Of a stretch of 64,000 nt of DNA, positions 1-9,203 are shown one piece after another. Position 1 is the stretch's first letter. The number at the start of each line of letters is the position of its first letter. Position numbers and translations under genes: made by a program. Source of the stretch: an uncultured Bacteroidales bacterium (GTDB lineage Bacteria > Bacteroidota > Bacteroidia > Bacteroidales > Bacteroidaceae); the NCBI GenBank assembly GCA_902798615.1, contig CADBXL010000011.1, forward strand, positions 82,777 to 146,776, in the 5' to 3' direction. The notes under the pieces are model-generated. The model saw only the letters and a program-made list of their open reading frames with translations. It was not told the origin of the DNA and did not search any database.

Positions 1-9
1 TAATAGATT

Positions 10-313
10 GGTGTAATACTCTTGAAATGAAAAAATCTAAAAGTTTTTAGAGAGAGTATTACACCTTTTGCTGTTACGGGTAAGATTTTTTCCTGATTAT
101 CAACGTGTTAGGTACGGTGTAACACCCTTGAAAGTATTACACCATTTTGGGGGATTTGGTGTAATACTGGTGTAATACTTTCGGGGGTATTACACCAAGG
201 AAAATTGATTGATACACAATTGTTTAGTGTGCTTAAAACAACAAAGGTGTAATACTCGGCGTTGAAAACTTTTTTCAAATAGTATTACACCGACTATTAC
301 ACCAGTATTACAC
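10..313. repeat. Cluster of an iterated 11-bp word, both orientations
   Basis: The word GGTGTAATACT or its reverse complement occurs about eleven times, some copies imperfect: 10-20, 55-65, 117-126 (degenerate), 133-143, 158-168, 169-179, 187-196, 246-256, 281-291, 294-303 and 304-313. Copies at 10/55 and 246/281 are inverted and could form hairpins; the second encloses an inner TTGAAAA/TTTTCAA stem. I see no open reading frame here. Resembles the word clusters at 14601-14690, 55440-55533 and 63800-63960. Function unknown; it could be the 5' leader of a gene beyond the left edge. Confidence 0.85.
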
Positions 314-335
314 GAGTTTCTGGAAACCTTCTATT

Positions 336-563
336 TAACGTCAGTTCGACAAAATCCTCCACTTGATACAAGAAAAAATTAATGCGACATTAATGTGTCA
401 TTTGTGATCATTAATGTAGGTTCGCAGAGCGAAAACATATAATATCTCATTAATATCACGTTAATACCGCATTAATTTTCCGTAAAGTACAAGCATCAGA
501 GATGCATCCATGAAATTTTCGCTAAGGCTCAACAAGCTGAAGCAAGTCGTCGAACTCACGTTA
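336..563. repeat. Non-coding element bounded by TAACGTGAGTTCGACG-type inverted ends
   Basis: Left end TAACGTCAGTTCGAC (336-350) is inverted relative to CGTCGAACTCACGTTA (548-563). The same end sequence bounds the elements at 13399-13650 and 56942-57232. The interior differs from those and carries several ATTAATG words (about 378-476). No coding sequence is visible. Probably a small non-autonomous repeat; the boundaries are an inference. Confidence 0.55.
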
Positions 564-658
564 AATTTATCAAATCAAAGATTTCTTACCGGACAACAAT
601 AAATATCAAGCAAGTTTTGGGGATAATCTGCACTTATTTGTAATGAATGGATAAATAA

Positions 659-690
659 AACTGCCCCATTTTTGTTAAAATGAGGCAGTC
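659..690 (-). terminator. Intrinsic terminator of the cupin gene
   Basis: ACTGCC and GGCAGT arms with an AT-rich inner stem form a hairpin. On the minus strand it is followed by TTTTATTT, 28 bases after the cupin stop codon. Confidence 0.75.
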
Positions 691-717
691 TCTATATGTT
701 TCTACTCTCTCTGAATA

Positions 718-1101
718 TCAGCAGAGGGCGGGTATGAACTTGGCAAAGAGATAAAGCCCTTCGTTGCCAGCGATTACTTCGTGCTTTATTTTTGCAGGCA
801 TTATTGATATTACACCTGGTACGTAGTCTATAGATTTACCGTTGTTAAGACAGATTCCGCTACCGGCTACAACCTCGTGCGTTTCGAGTTGCGTTTCATG
901 AGTGTGCAACCCAATTTTGCAGTTTGGCGCAATTCTTACCAGATGATAGCTGAAAAGACCACCGCTATCCTTTGCTGTTACAATGTGTTTCAGAGCCACA
1001 CCCTCGAATGTTGGGTGCTCGTTCCATTTCAGACTGTTGAAATCTACCACTCTTTCGGGCAAGGCTAGTTGCCCTTTGTCAAATTTTTCAAATATTTCCA
1101 T
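718..1101 (-). CDS. Small cupin-domain protein
   Basis: A 127-residue single-domain cupin. Cupin motif 1 is visible around residues 60-82 (GLHTHETQLETHEVVAGSG, giving the H-x-H ... E ... G pattern for a bound metal). Motif 2 is around 93-108 (PGVISIMPAKIKH). No signal peptide, so cytosolic. Such small cupins bind a metal and act as sugar- or small-molecule-binding or isomerase-like proteins; the substrate cannot be read from the sequence. It has its own TAATTTTG promoter box and terminator, so it is probably monocistronic. The AraC-type gene 80 bases upstream on the same strand, which also has a cupin-like sensor domain, is a plausible regulator (inference). Confidence 0.85.
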   Translation of the reverse strand: MEIFEKFDKGQLALPERVVDFNSLKWNEHPTFEGVALKHIVTAKDSGGLFSYHLVRIAPNCKIGLHTHETQLETHEVVAGSGICLNNGKSIDYVPGVISIMPAKIKHEVIAGNEGLYLFAKFIPALC

Positions 1102-1131
1102 TTTGTGTAACTGTATAATGATTTAACGCTG

Positions 1132-1139
1132 CAAAATTA
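1132..1139 (-). promoter_or_regulatory. -7 box of the cupin gene
   Basis: CAAAATTA on the plus strand is TAATTTTG on the minus strand, matching the Bacteroidetes primary sigma TAnnTTTG box, about 30 bases upstream of the ATG at 1101. Confidence 0.6.
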
Positions 1140-1180
1140 CGAAAATGGAAAATATTATGCTTGTATAAAATTGCTGATTT

Positions 1181-1963
1181 TCAGATGTCGCGGATTTTTC
1201 TCTGATATTCCGACGGAGAGATGCCCACAATCTTTTTGAAACACTTGTCAAAATGGCTCGAATCGTAGAAGCCGTTGTCTAAGGCGGCATCAATCAGTCG
1301 ACCGCCAAGGCCAAGTTCCTTCTGCGCTTTTCGCACTCTTACCTGAATCATTAACTGATGAGGCGTCAGTCCGATTTTCGACTTGAACTTTCTGATTAAG
1401 TGATATTTGCTTATGTAAACATCTTCCGAAAGTTGGTCGAGCAAGTATATATCTGATGATTTCTCAGCTATCTTGTCGGCAACCCTCTGAATGTCTTCTG
1501 ACAATTTGTAACGCTCATCGCCTATACTTTCCGCAATCAGTTCGATGGCGTCGGTCAGTTCGGTTTTAATTCTGTTATCAAAACCGTTTTCTGCCGAGAT
1601 TTCATCGAACTTAGCACTTACTTTCTGGCTAATTTCGTTGGCTGACTCTGAAGAAAACAATTCTTTGTTTATGCAGATTGACAGGATCTGCGAATCTGCT
1701 TCCACCTTAACAGAATGAGGCATATACGGACGCACGATGAATGTATCGCCTTTCTTTAGAATTACGCTTACATTGTTGTATAAGAGCATTGCCTCGCCCT
1801 TTGTGATGAATGTAATTACATAATGATCGGTATGGTTATGCAGACCGAAATCTTTTGTAATATCTTCTGTTACAACAAATTCAATACTTCTGTCATCAAG
1901 AATGAAATATTGCATAAAACAACGATAGGTGAGATCATAATGAGAATTTATTTCCCGAAACAA
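1181..1963 (-). CDS. AraC-family transcriptional regulator
   Basis: 260 residues. The N-terminal half is a cupin-like sensor (residues about 30-95, with HNHTDHYVITFITKGEA and PYMPHS). The C-terminal ~100 residues are a double helix-turn-helix AraC domain (LSEDVYISKYHLIRKFKS; GFYDSSHFDKCFKKIVGISP), and the second helix pair carries the family signature. It begins only 9 bases after the M16 peptidase stop codon, so it may be co-transcribed with it. An internal Met at 1915 is an alternative start. Ligand unknown. The adjacent cupin gene is a possible target. Confidence 0.88.
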   Translation of the reverse strand: MFREINSHYDLTYRCFMQYFILDDRSIEFVVTEDITKDFGLHNHTDHYVITFITKGEAMLLYNNVSVILKKGDTFIVRPYMPHSVKVEADSQILSICINKELFSSESANEISQKVSAKFDEISAENGFDNRIKTELTDAIELIAESIGDERYKLSEDIQRVADKIAEKSSDIYLLDQLSEDVYISKYHLIRKFKSKIGLTPHQLMIQVRVRKAQKELGLGGRLIDAALDNGFYDSSHFDKCFKKIVGISPSEYQRKIRDI

Positions 1964-1972
1964 AAGACGGAC

Positions 1973-4876
1973 TTAATATCCGAATACCTCTTCGAGTGTG
2001 AGGCGACGGATAGGAGCTATCTGTTCCAATGCCTTGATGTCGAGTTCCTTCTCATCGCCGAGAATGATGTAGCGATAAGGCTTGTTGGCCATGTTCTGCT
2101 TCTCGAAATCTACGATGTCTTTCAGATTGAGCGTTGGAAGGAGATTATAGACCTTCTCGTTGAGATCATAGTCAAGGCCGAGACGCTGTGCGTTGACATA
2201 GGCGTTGAGCACGGAGAACTTGGTGGTGCGCTGACTGGCAATCTGCTTCATAGCTGCATCCTTGGCAATCTGGAAAGCGGCCTCGCTCTGTGGCATGTTG
2301 TTCAGAATCTCATGGAACTGCTTAACACAATCCATCATCTTGTCGTTCTGAGTGATGATATGAGTAAAGAAGTTCTCGGTCTCACCCTTGCGGCTTGGAC
2401 GGTTGTAGTAAGCATAGGCGTTGTATGCAAGTCCGCGAGCCTCACGCATTTCCTGGAACACGATGCCGTTCATACCGCCACCGTAATATTCGTTGAAGAG
2501 AGTCGTAATGCCCTGCTTCTCAGGGTTCCATGCATGAGCTTCGTTATGGAACATACGCATATAAATATTCTTTGCATCGTAAGGTGCAATCCATATCTCG
2601 TTCTGTGGCGTCTGCTGCATGGCGAATGGCTGTCCTTGAGGAGTTGGGGAGAGAGTCTTGGCAGTCTTATGGTATTTGCCCACTACATCAGAAAGTTCCT
2701 TCTCGCTGAGAGGACCATAATATAAAACAGTATGCTCATAGCCTGAGATGTTCTTCAACAGGTCGGTGAACATCTTAGGATCGGCTTCTTGCAGTTGCTG
2801 GGCAGTCATATCGTCACGACGCATGTTGTGAGGACCATAGACTGCATAATGATAGAGGTAGTCGAAACAGTTCTGCTGATTCTTCTTGGCATCCTCGCGA
2901 TTCTTCATGATAAGGTCAACAAACTGCTTGTATGCCTCCTGATCTGGCTTTGCGTTGGTCAGTACATCTTCAAGAAGAGCGAGAGCCTGTGGCATATTCT
3001 CACTCAGACCGCTAAGGGATATGTTGATGTTATTGCCATTCACGCCCACGTTCATGTTGCACGCAAGTTTGTAGAACTGCTGCTTTACCTCGGTGGCAGA
3101 GAGCTTGTCTGTGCCTAAATAGTTGAGGAAATGGGCTGCAATGTCGTAGCGGTTGTCATCCTCGTGTCCGAAGTCGTAGCGGAAAGAGAGGTTGAAGAGT
3201 CCGTCGGTAGTATTCTGCTTGTAGAGCAGAGGGAGTCCGTTCTTTGTCTTGCTGACGGTAAGGTCTTTCTTGAAATCGAGGAAAACAGGCAGTATCGGGT
3301 CAACCTTGGTGTTCTGAATATCCTTTACAAACTGACTCACCTGATCGCGGTTGGTAGGGATAGCCGTAATGGCAGGTTTGTCAATCTTCTTCTGGAGAGA
3401 ATCCACGCCCTGTGTCTTGAATACGGAAATATAGCCATCAGTAAAGAAACGGTTGGCAAATGCCACAATCTGTTCCTTCGTCATGCCACTCATACGGTCG
3501 AGTTTCTTTACTGCCTGTTCCCATTCTGTGCCGCAGATGAAAGCGTCCATGAACTGCGATACACGATAGCGGTTATTGTCGAGTGAACGGAAATAGTTGA
3601 GTTTCTTGTTGTTGATGACAGAAGGCAAGAGGTCATCAGAGAACTCTCCGCGCTTCAATTTGCCGATTTCATCGAGCATAAGCTGACGGACTTCCTTCAG
3701 ATCCTGCCCCTGTTTAGGTGTTCCTATAAGGATGAAGCCAGAGTAGTCTTGAAGTGATTCCAAGCCTGCCTCAGCCCCTTGTACCTTCATGCTCTGGTTC
3801 AGGTTGAGGTCGAAGAGCCCAGCTTTGCCATTGCTGAGAATATCGCCGATTACATCGAGCGTGTCACATTGCAGGGAAGCGGCTCTTTCTGCCGTCCATG
3901 CCATCAATAGCGTTTCTGCCTGTTGGCCAACAACCGTGGTATCTACAGGAGCGGTGTATGGCTTCAGGGCAGGGAATACTGGCTGACGTATATCATCGCC
4001 CTTCTTCCAACCACCGAAGTACTGGTCGAGTAGGGCAATGGTCTTGTCTGGGTCGAAATCACCTGCCATACAGATAGCTGCATTGTTAGGCACATACCAC
4101 TTCTTGAAATAGTTCTCTATGTTGACGATAGAAGGGTTCTTGAGGTGATCCTGAGTACCGATGACCGTCTGTGTGCCGTATGGGTGATTAGGGAAAGCCT
4201 TTGCCAGTAGGGCGTCAAAGCACTTGTTCATATCGCTTGACAATCCTATATTGTATTCCTCGTAAACAGCCTCAAGCTCTGTGTGGAAACCGCGGATAAC
4301 CATATTCTGGAAACGGTCGCTCTGAATCTTTGCCCAGTTCTCAATCTCGTTGCTTGGGATGTCCTCGGTATAGCAGGTCACGTCGTAGCTTGTGAAGGCG
4401 TTAGTGCCCTCAGCTCCGATAGTAGCCATGAGTTTGTCGTATTCATTCGGGATGAAATACTTGGCAGCCAACTGTGATACAGAATCAATCTCGTGGTATT
4501 TCTGCTTGCGAAGGGCTGGATCCTTTATGGTGCGGTATTCCTCGTAACGCTTTGTGATATCGTCGAGTAATGGTTTCTCTGCTTCTGGATTATTAGTTCC
4601 GAACTTCTTCGTACCCTTGAACATAAGGTGCTCCAGATAGTGAGCCAAACCTGTTGTCTCGGCAGGATCGTTCTTTGAACCAGTACGCACAGCAATATAT
4701 GTCTGGATGCGTGGTTTTTCCTTATTCACAGACAGATACACTTTTAGTCCATTGTCAAGGGTGTAGATGCGAGTCTGCATCGCATCTCCTGCCACCGTCT
4801 GATACTTGTAGTCCTTTGCATTCGCATTAATACCGAATGCCAATAAAACAATTGCTAAAATATTTCTTGTTTTCAC
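1973..4876 (-). CDS. Secreted M16 (insulinase/pitrilysin) zinc metallopeptidase
   Basis: 967 residues with an N-terminal signal peptide (MKTRNILAIVLLAFGINANA). The inverted zinc motif HxxEH is at residues 79-83 (HYLEH), and the distal glutamate lies in TELEAVYEEYN about 120 residues on. The length fits a full two-half M16 protein with an inactive C-terminal half (the region around residues 720-900 is M16-like, with GGGMNG and REARGLAYNAYAY). Exported, probably periplasmic; degrades peptides. It follows the nucleosidase gene by 36 bases and precedes the AraC gene by 9, which suggests one minus-strand transcript. Confidence 0.93.
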   Translation of the reverse strand: MKTRNILAIVLLAFGINANAKDYKYQTVAGDAMQTRIYTLDNGLKVYLSVNKEKPRIQTYIAVRTGSKNDPAETTGLAHYLEHLMFKGTKKFGTNNPEAEKPLLDDITKRYEEYRTIKDPALRKQKYHEIDSVSQLAAKYFIPNEYDKLMATIGAEGTNAFTSYDVTCYTEDIPSNEIENWAKIQSDRFQNMVIRGFHTELEAVYEEYNIGLSSDMNKCFDALLAKAFPNHPYGTQTVIGTQDHLKNPSIVNIENYFKKWYVPNNAAICMAGDFDPDKTIALLDQYFGGWKKGDDIRQPVFPALKPYTAPVDTTVVGQQAETLLMAWTAERAASLQCDTLDVIGDILSNGKAGLFDLNLNQSMKVQGAEAGLESLQDYSGFILIGTPKQGQDLKEVRQLMLDEIGKLKRGEFSDDLLPSVINNKKLNYFRSLDNNRYRVSQFMDAFICGTEWEQAVKKLDRMSGMTKEQIVAFANRFFTDGYISVFKTQGVDSLQKKIDKPAITAIPTNRDQVSQFVKDIQNTKVDPILPVFLDFKKDLTVSKTKNGLPLLYKQNTTDGLFNLSFRYDFGHEDDNRYDIAAHFLNYLGTDKLSATEVKQQFYKLACNMNVGVNGNNINISLSGLSENMPQALALLEDVLTNAKPDQEAYKQFVDLIMKNREDAKKNQQNCFDYLYHYAVYGPHNMRRDDMTAQQLQEADPKMFTDLLKNISGYEHTVLYYGPLSEKELSDVVGKYHKTAKTLSPTPQGQPFAMQQTPQNEIWIAPYDAKNIYMRMFHNEAHAWNPEKQGITTLFNEYYGGGMNGIVFQEMREARGLAYNAYAYYNRPSRKGETENFFTHIITQNDKMMDCVKQFHEILNNMPQSEAAFQIAKDAAMKQIASQRTTKFSVLNAYVNAQRLGLDYDLNEKVYNLLPTLNLKDIVDFEKQNMANKPYRYIILGDEKELDIKALEQIAPIRRLTLEEVFGY

Positions 4877-4890
4877 AGGTTGGAGAAAAT

Positions 4891-4932
4891 GTTAATTGTT
4901 AATTTTTAATTTTTAATTGTCACTTGTTAATT
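4891..4932. repeat. Heptanucleotide array overlapping a stop codon
   Basis: Six 7-bp units of the form (G/T)TTAATT, one degenerate (GTCACTT at 4919-4925). The array contains the last six codons and stop of the nucleosidase gene and fills the gap to the M16 peptidase gene. Unit gain or loss would change the C-terminal residues. Confidence 0.75.
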
Positions 4933-5632
4933 GTTCTATCACCTTCACATTCGCCTTTCTCAGCGATTCACTTGCTGCAGCAAGGTTTTTAGAGAATTCC
5001 TCAAAAGTCTCTGCACCAGAGTCGCAGAGGTCGGTGACGGACTTCACGAAAAGGATTGGCTTCTGGAAAAGAGAGCATACGAAAGCTATTGCTGCACCTT
5101 CCATATCTTTTAGCTGACCGCCGTTCTCGTGGATTATCTTCTCGTCGCAAGGCTGCATGTCAAGACTTGAGCCGGTCGTTACCTTGCCCATCTCAAAGCC
5201 GAGCTTCTTAGCCAAAGCCTTCGAGCCTTCCCATACAGGGTAGTTGCCGAGAGCCTGAGTTCCCCAGGCATCATCGCCCGGAACGCGGCGGTCGTGGAAC
5301 ATCACGCCATTACCGATGAATACCTGCGCTATGCTTGCACCTTCGCTCTTGAAACCTCCGCAAGTGCCGCTGTTGATAATGATATCGGGATTAATCTTTT
5401 GAATTGCAGCAAGCGTGGCAACTGATGCGGCCTCGCATCCAACGAGGTCAGAGCCATGTTGCTGACCATTCAGTACAATGTTAAGTTCTGAGTTTCCGTT
5501 GTCAGTAGAAATGATACTTCTGTACAGTTTGCAGGGTAGGGGAGAGAAGAAATCTTTTACTTCTTCTACACCAAAGTGATCGATGAATGGTTGGGCCTCT
5601 GCTTGCATGGCCACAATATAACATATTTTCAT
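4913..5632 (-). CDS. 5'-methylthioadenosine/S-adenosylhomocysteine nucleosidase-like protein
   Basis: 239 residues of the PNP/UDP phosphorylase superfamily. It opens MKICYIVAMQAEAQPF, as in MTA/SAH nucleosidases. It has the glycine-rich INSGTCGGFK loop, the MEGAAIA motif (nucleoside and ribose contacts) and SVTDLCD carrying the catalytic Asp near residue 202. Cytosolic; hydrolyses MTA or SAH to adenine plus a thioribose in methionine salvage and SAM detoxification. Substrate choice within the superfamily is not certain. A minus-strand promoter box lies 33 bases upstream. The stop codon sits inside a heptamer array. Confidence 0.82.
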   Translation of the reverse strand: MKICYIVAMQAEAQPFIDHFGVEEVKDFFSPLPCKLYRSIISTDNGNSELNIVLNGQQHGSDLVGCEAASVATLAAIQKINPDIIINSGTCGGFKSEGASIAQVFIGNGVMFHDRRVPGDDAWGTQALGNYPVWEGSKALAKKLGFEMGKVTTGSSLDMQPCDEKIIHENGGQLKDMEGAAIAFVCSLFQKPILFVKSVTDLCDSGAETFEEFSKNLAAASESLRKANVKVIEQLTSDN

Positions 5633-5664
5633 TTTGAAATAAATTTTTGTTAAATCGGGTTTGC

Positions 5665-5672
5665 AAAGTTAA
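5665..5672 (-). promoter_or_regulatory. -7 box for the nucleosidase-M16 transcript
   Basis: CAAAGTTA on the plus strand is TAACTTTG on the minus strand, a match to TAnnTTTG, 33 bases upstream of the ATG at 5632. Confidence 0.65.
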
Positions 5673-5755
5673 TAATTAAGAAATAGAAAAGCAAGGATTT
5701 AAGCAACTTATTGAATAAAAACAGAAAAAAAAAGCAAAAAACCGTTTTTTTTTAT

Positions 5756-5763
5756 TACCTTTG
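5756..5763 (+). promoter_or_regulatory. -7 box of the nqr operon
   Basis: TACCTTTG, a perfect TAnnTTTG box, followed by an ~70-base leader before the nqrA ATG at 5845. An A/T-rich tract precedes it, but I see no clean TTTG -33 element. Confidence 0.7.
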
Positions 5764-5844
5764 CACGGGTATTTAGAACAACATTTTTTTGTGAGACGAA
5801 TATTTCGTAGAGATTATATCAGATAAGTATTAATAATAAGTAAA

Positions 5845-7179
5845 ATGACACGTGTAATTAAATTGTCAAAAGGTCTTGACATCAATCTTGCAGGTAAGGC
5901 AGAGCCTAAGAAGGTGAGCTTGTCTGCCGGAAATGTGTATGCCTTGAAACCATCCGACTTTGAGGGAGTTAAGCCAAAGGTGGTGGTTAAAGAAGGCGAC
6001 AAGGTCAAGGCTGGTGATGCTTTGTTCGTCAACAAAGACTTTCCACAGGTGAAGTTTGCTTCTCCGGTCAGCGGTACCGTAAAGCTCGTGGAGCGCGGTG
6101 ACCGTCGTAAGCTGCTCAGCGTTCAGGTTGAGGCTGATGCACAGCAGGAGTTCGTGGATTTCGGCAAGAAGGATGTGAAGTCTCTTGACGCACAGGCAGT
6201 GAAGGACGCTCTGCTCGATGCAGGCCTCTTCGGGTACATTAACCAGTTGCCATACGCTATCTCTACAAACCCAGAGACAGCTCCAAAGGCAATCTTCGTC
6301 TCTGCTTTTAGGGATATGCCACTTGCTGGTGATTTCTCTTTCGAGCTCAAGGGACAGGAGGCTGACTTCCAGACTGGTCTTTCTGCACTCGCAAAGATTG
6401 CAAAGGTCTATGTAGGCGTTAATGAGTCTATGAGCCTTAGCGACGTAGAGGTTGTGGAGTTCCGCGGTAGGTGTCCTGCTGGTAATGTTGGTGTTCAGGT
6501 TAACAACATTGATCCGGTGAACAAGGGAGAGATTGTTTGGACAGTTGAGCCAAGCGCAGTTATCTTCTTTGGCCGTCTTTTCAATACTGGTAAGGTGAAT
6601 CTTACTCGTACCGTTGCCATTGCAGGTAGCGAGATGAAGGAGAACGGATATGTTGACGCTCTCGTTGGTCAGCAGTTGACTGTAAACGCAGATGCCAACG
6701 CTCGTGTCATCATGGGCAATCCTCTAACTGGTAATGCTGTTGCTACAACACAGCAGGCTTCAGCAGTAACAGTAATTCTCGGTGCTCATACCAGTGAGAT
6801 TACAGCTATTCCAGAGGGAAACAACGCTGATGAGATTCTTGGTTGGATCATGCCACGTTTCGGTCAGTTCTCTGTAAACCGCAGTTACTTCTCTTGGCTC
6901 TTCGGTAAGAAGCAGTATAAGCTCGACGCTCGTGTAAAGGGTGGTGAGCGTCACATGATTATGAGTGGTGAGTATGACAGCGTGCTTCCTATGGATATCT
7001 ACGCTGAGTATCTCATCAAGGCAATCATCACTGGCGACATCGACAAGCAGGAGCAGCTCGGTATCTACGAGGTAAGTCCAGAGGATTTTGCCCTCGCAGA
7101 GTTCGTTGATAGTAGTAAACTTGAATTGCAGCGCATCGTCCGTGAAGGTCTCGACGTGCTGAGAAAGGAAAATGAGTAA
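5845..7179 (+). CDS. nqrA: Na+-translocating NADH:quinone reductase subunit A
   Basis: 444 residues, the usual NqrA length. The N-terminal region (residues about 5-70: KLSKGLDINLAGKAEP, FASPVSGTV) is the biotinyl/barrel-sandwich-like domain typical of NqrA. NqrA is the peripheral cytoplasmic subunit associated with quinone binding in the six-subunit pump, which oxidises NADH, reduces ubiquinone or menaquinone and exports Na+. First gene of nqrABCDEF. Its TAA overlaps the nqrB ATG by one base, indicating translational coupling. Confidence 0.96.
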   Translation: MTRVIKLSKGLDINLAGKAEPKKVSLSAGNVYALKPSDFEGVKPKVVVKEGDKVKAGDALFVNKDFPQVKFASPVSGTVKLVERGDRRKLLSVQVEADAQQEFVDFGKKDVKSLDAQAVKDALLDAGLFGYINQLPYAISTNPETAPKAIFVSAFRDMPLAGDFSFELKGQEADFQTGLSALAKIAKVYVGVNESMSLSDVEVVEFRGRCPAGNVGVQVNNIDPVNKGEIVWTVEPSAVIFFGRLFNTGKVNLTRTVAIAGSEMKENGYVDALVGQQLTVNADANARVIMGNPLTGNAVATTQQASAVTVILGAHTSEITAIPEGNNADEILGWIMPRFGQFSVNRSYFSWLFGKKQYKLDARVKGGERHMIMSGEYDSVLPMDIYAEYLIKAIITGDIDKQEQLGIYEVSPEDFALAEFVDSSKLELQRIVREGLDVLRKENE

Positions 7180-8330
7180 TGAGCTTCTTAAGAAATTATC
7201 TAAATCAAATAAAACCGAACTTCGAGGAAGGTGGTAAGCTTCACGCTTTCCGCAGCGTCTTCGATGGTTTCGAGACTTTCCTGTACGTACCAAATACTAC
7301 AGCCAAGTCAGGCGCGAGCATCCACGATGCCATTGACTCTAAGCGTATAATGTCAATGGTAGTGATTGCTCTTCTGCCTGCTCTTCTCTTCGGTATGTAC
7401 AACGTAGGATATCAGAACTATCTGGCTGCTGGTGTTGATGGTTCTTGTCTTGACATGTTCATCTATGGCGCATTGGTAGTGCTGCCAAAGATTCTTGTAA
7501 GTTATATCGTAGGTCTTGGCATTGAGTTTGCTTGGGCTCAGTGGAAGAACGAGGAGATTCAGGAGGGTTACCTCGTAAGTGGTATCATCATTCCGATGAT
7601 TCTTCCTGTTGGTTGCCCACTCTGGGTTATCGTACTCGCTGTAGCATTCGCTGTTATCTTCGGTAAGGAGATTTTCGGTGGTACAGGTATGAACATCTTC
7701 AACGTGGCACTCCTCGCACGTGCGTTCCTCTTCTTCTCTTATCCAACCAAGATGTCTGGTGACACCGTATGGGTAAGCACTGAGAGCATTTGGGGCTTCG
7801 GAAATACACTTCCTGACGGCTTCACATGTGCAACTCCTCTTGGTCAGATGGCTACTGGCAACGCACCTACAGCATCTCTCATAGACAGCGTTATCGGTCT
7901 TATCCCTGGTTCTATCGGTGAAACAAGCGTTATCGCTATCGCTATCGGTGCTATTATCCTTCTCTGGACAGGTATTGCATCTTGGAAGACTATGTTCAGC
8001 GTATTCGCTGGTGGTGCTCTTCTTGGCTATATCTTCCAGGCTACAGGTCAGAGCACAGTAGAGTGGTATCATCAATTCGCTATTGGTGGTTTCTGCTTCG
8101 GTGCAGTATTCATGGCTACCGACCCTGTAACATCAGCACGTACAGAGACTGGTAAGTACATCTACGGTTTCATCATCGGTGCTCTTGCGGTTATCATCCG
8201 TCAGATGAATCCTGGTTTCCCAGAGGGTATGATGCTTGCTATCCTCTTCGGTAATATGATGGCTCCAACAATAGACTACTTCGTAGTTCAGAGAAATATC
8301 AACAAGCGTCTTAACCGTGTAAAGAAGTAG
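7179..8330 (+). CDS. nqrB: Na+-translocating NADH:quinone reductase subunit B
   Basis: 383 residues with about ten hydrophobic segments; integral inner-membrane subunit of the NqrB/RnfD family. The covalent-FMN motif is DGFTCATPL, with the acceptor threonine at about residue 219; in characterised NqrB this Thr carries FMN through a phosphoester bond. NqrB forms a main electron-transfer and Na+ pathway. Starts on the last base of nqrA (TAATG) and is followed by nqrC after 4 bases. Confidence 0.96.
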   Translation: MSFLRNYLNQIKPNFEEGGKLHAFRSVFDGFETFLYVPNTTAKSGASIHDAIDSKRIMSMVVIALLPALLFGMYNVGYQNYLAAGVDGSCLDMFIYGALVVLPKILVSYIVGLGIEFAWAQWKNEEIQEGYLVSGIIIPMILPVGCPLWVIVLAVAFAVIFGKEIFGGTGMNIFNVALLARAFLFFSYPTKMSGDTVWVSTESIWGFGNTLPDGFTCATPLGQMATGNAPTASLIDSVIGLIPGSIGETSVIAIAIGAIILLWTGIASWKTMFSVFAGGALLGYIFQATGQSTVEWYHQFAIGGFCFGAVFMATDPVTSARTETGKYIYGFIIGALAVIIRQMNPGFPEGMMLAILFGNMMAPTIDYFVVQRNINKRLNRVKK

Positions 8331-8334
8331 AACT

Positions 8335-9042
8335 ATGGCAAAACTGAATACAAATTCAAATGCTTATATCATAGCATACAGCTGCGTGATGGTTGTCATC
8401 GTGGCTTTCCTGCTCGCTTTCATCAGCAGTTCACTCAAGCCTACACAGGACGTGAATGTGGCTCTTGACAAAAAGAAGCAGATTCTTGCAGCTCTCAATA
8501 TCCGTGACCTCTCTAACGATGCAAGTGCAAAGAAGTATCAGGAGGTCATTACTGCTGACGCTATCGTTGATGTTGACGGTAACATCGTTGAGGCTGGCGA
8601 ACAGGGTGGTGAGAAGGCTGGTTTCAAGCTCAACAGCGCTGACTATAAGGCTGGTAAGCTCGCTCTCTATATCTGTAATGTAGATGGCAAGAAGATCTCT
8701 GTTGTTCCTGTATATGGCATGGGACTTTGGGGACCTATTTGGGGTTATATCGCAGTTGCTGAGGATGGAAATACCATCTATGGCGCATACTTCAACCACG
8801 AAGGTGAGACTGCTGGTCTTGGTGCCGAAATCAAGGACTCAAAGGCTTGGCAGGATAAGTTTATCGGCAAGACTATCTATGATGCTGCCGGTACACCTGT
8901 CATCAAGGTCTTGAAGTCAAGTGAGGTAAAGAACCCACAGAGCGAGGTTGATGCTGTTACTGGTGCTACACTTACATCAAATGGTGTTAGTGATATGCTT
9001 CAGGATGGTTTCAAGAAGTATAATGCAGCTCTGAAAAAGTAA
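8335..9042 (+). CDS. nqrC: Na+-translocating NADH:quinone reductase subunit C
   Basis: 235 residues: one N-terminal membrane helix (about residues 10-32) and a periplasmic FMN-binding domain. The flavinylation motif DAVTGATLTS is near the C-terminus, with Thr at about 212 as the expected FMN acceptor for an ApbE-type flavin transferase. Passes electrons within the Nqr complex. A 136-bp hairpin repeat lies between this gene and nqrD. Confidence 0.95.
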   Translation: MAKLNTNSNAYIIAYSCVMVVIVAFLLAFISSSLKPTQDVNVALDKKKQILAALNIRDLSNDASAKKYQEVITADAIVDVDGNIVEAGEQGGEKAGFKLNSADYKAGKLALYICNVDGKKISVVPVYGMGLWGPIWGYIAVAEDGNTIYGAYFNHEGETAGLGAEIKDSKAWQDKFIGKTIYDAAGTPVIKVLKSSEVKNPQSEVDAVTGATLTSNGVSDMLQDGFKKYNAALKK

Positions 9043-9051
9043 AAAAAAGCA

Positions 9052-9187
9052 GCCTAACCAAGCCTTCCCAAAGGGAAGGATGTTAGGTAGAAAAATTCAT
9101 CATAAAAATGACCAAGCCTTTATAAAGAAAAGGTCTTACGCTCTAAGTGTATAAAACATCCTTCCCTTTGGGAAGGCTTGGTTAGGC
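9052..9187. repeat. 136-bp inverted-repeat element (GCCTAACCAAGCCTTCCC family), copy 1
   Basis: The 33-bp end at 9052-9084 is repeated inverted at 9155-9187; each end itself contains a TTCCC/GGGAA palindrome. Two further copies are at 24015-24149 and 49450-49591, with similar interiors (CTTTAAGTGTATAAAACATCC-like). It carries no gene, so it resembles a MITE. It lies inside the nqr operon between nqrC and nqrD. Confidence 0.9.
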
Positions 9188-9203
9188 TTTAATTTTTAAA
9201 AGT

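Noticed and set aside
1-320. GTGTAATAC repeats as a CRISPR array or replication iterons
   Set aside because: Copies are in both orientations with irregular spacing, and there is no Rep or cas gene nearby.
2789-3586. Plus-strand reading frames opposite the M16 peptidase gene
   Set aside because: They lie entirely antisense to a well-conserved peptidase and show no domain or signal; shadows of codon bias.
7353-8075. 240-residue minus-strand frame across nqrB
   Set aside because: Antisense to nqrB and rich in Cys/Thr/Glu typical of reverse-frame translation.
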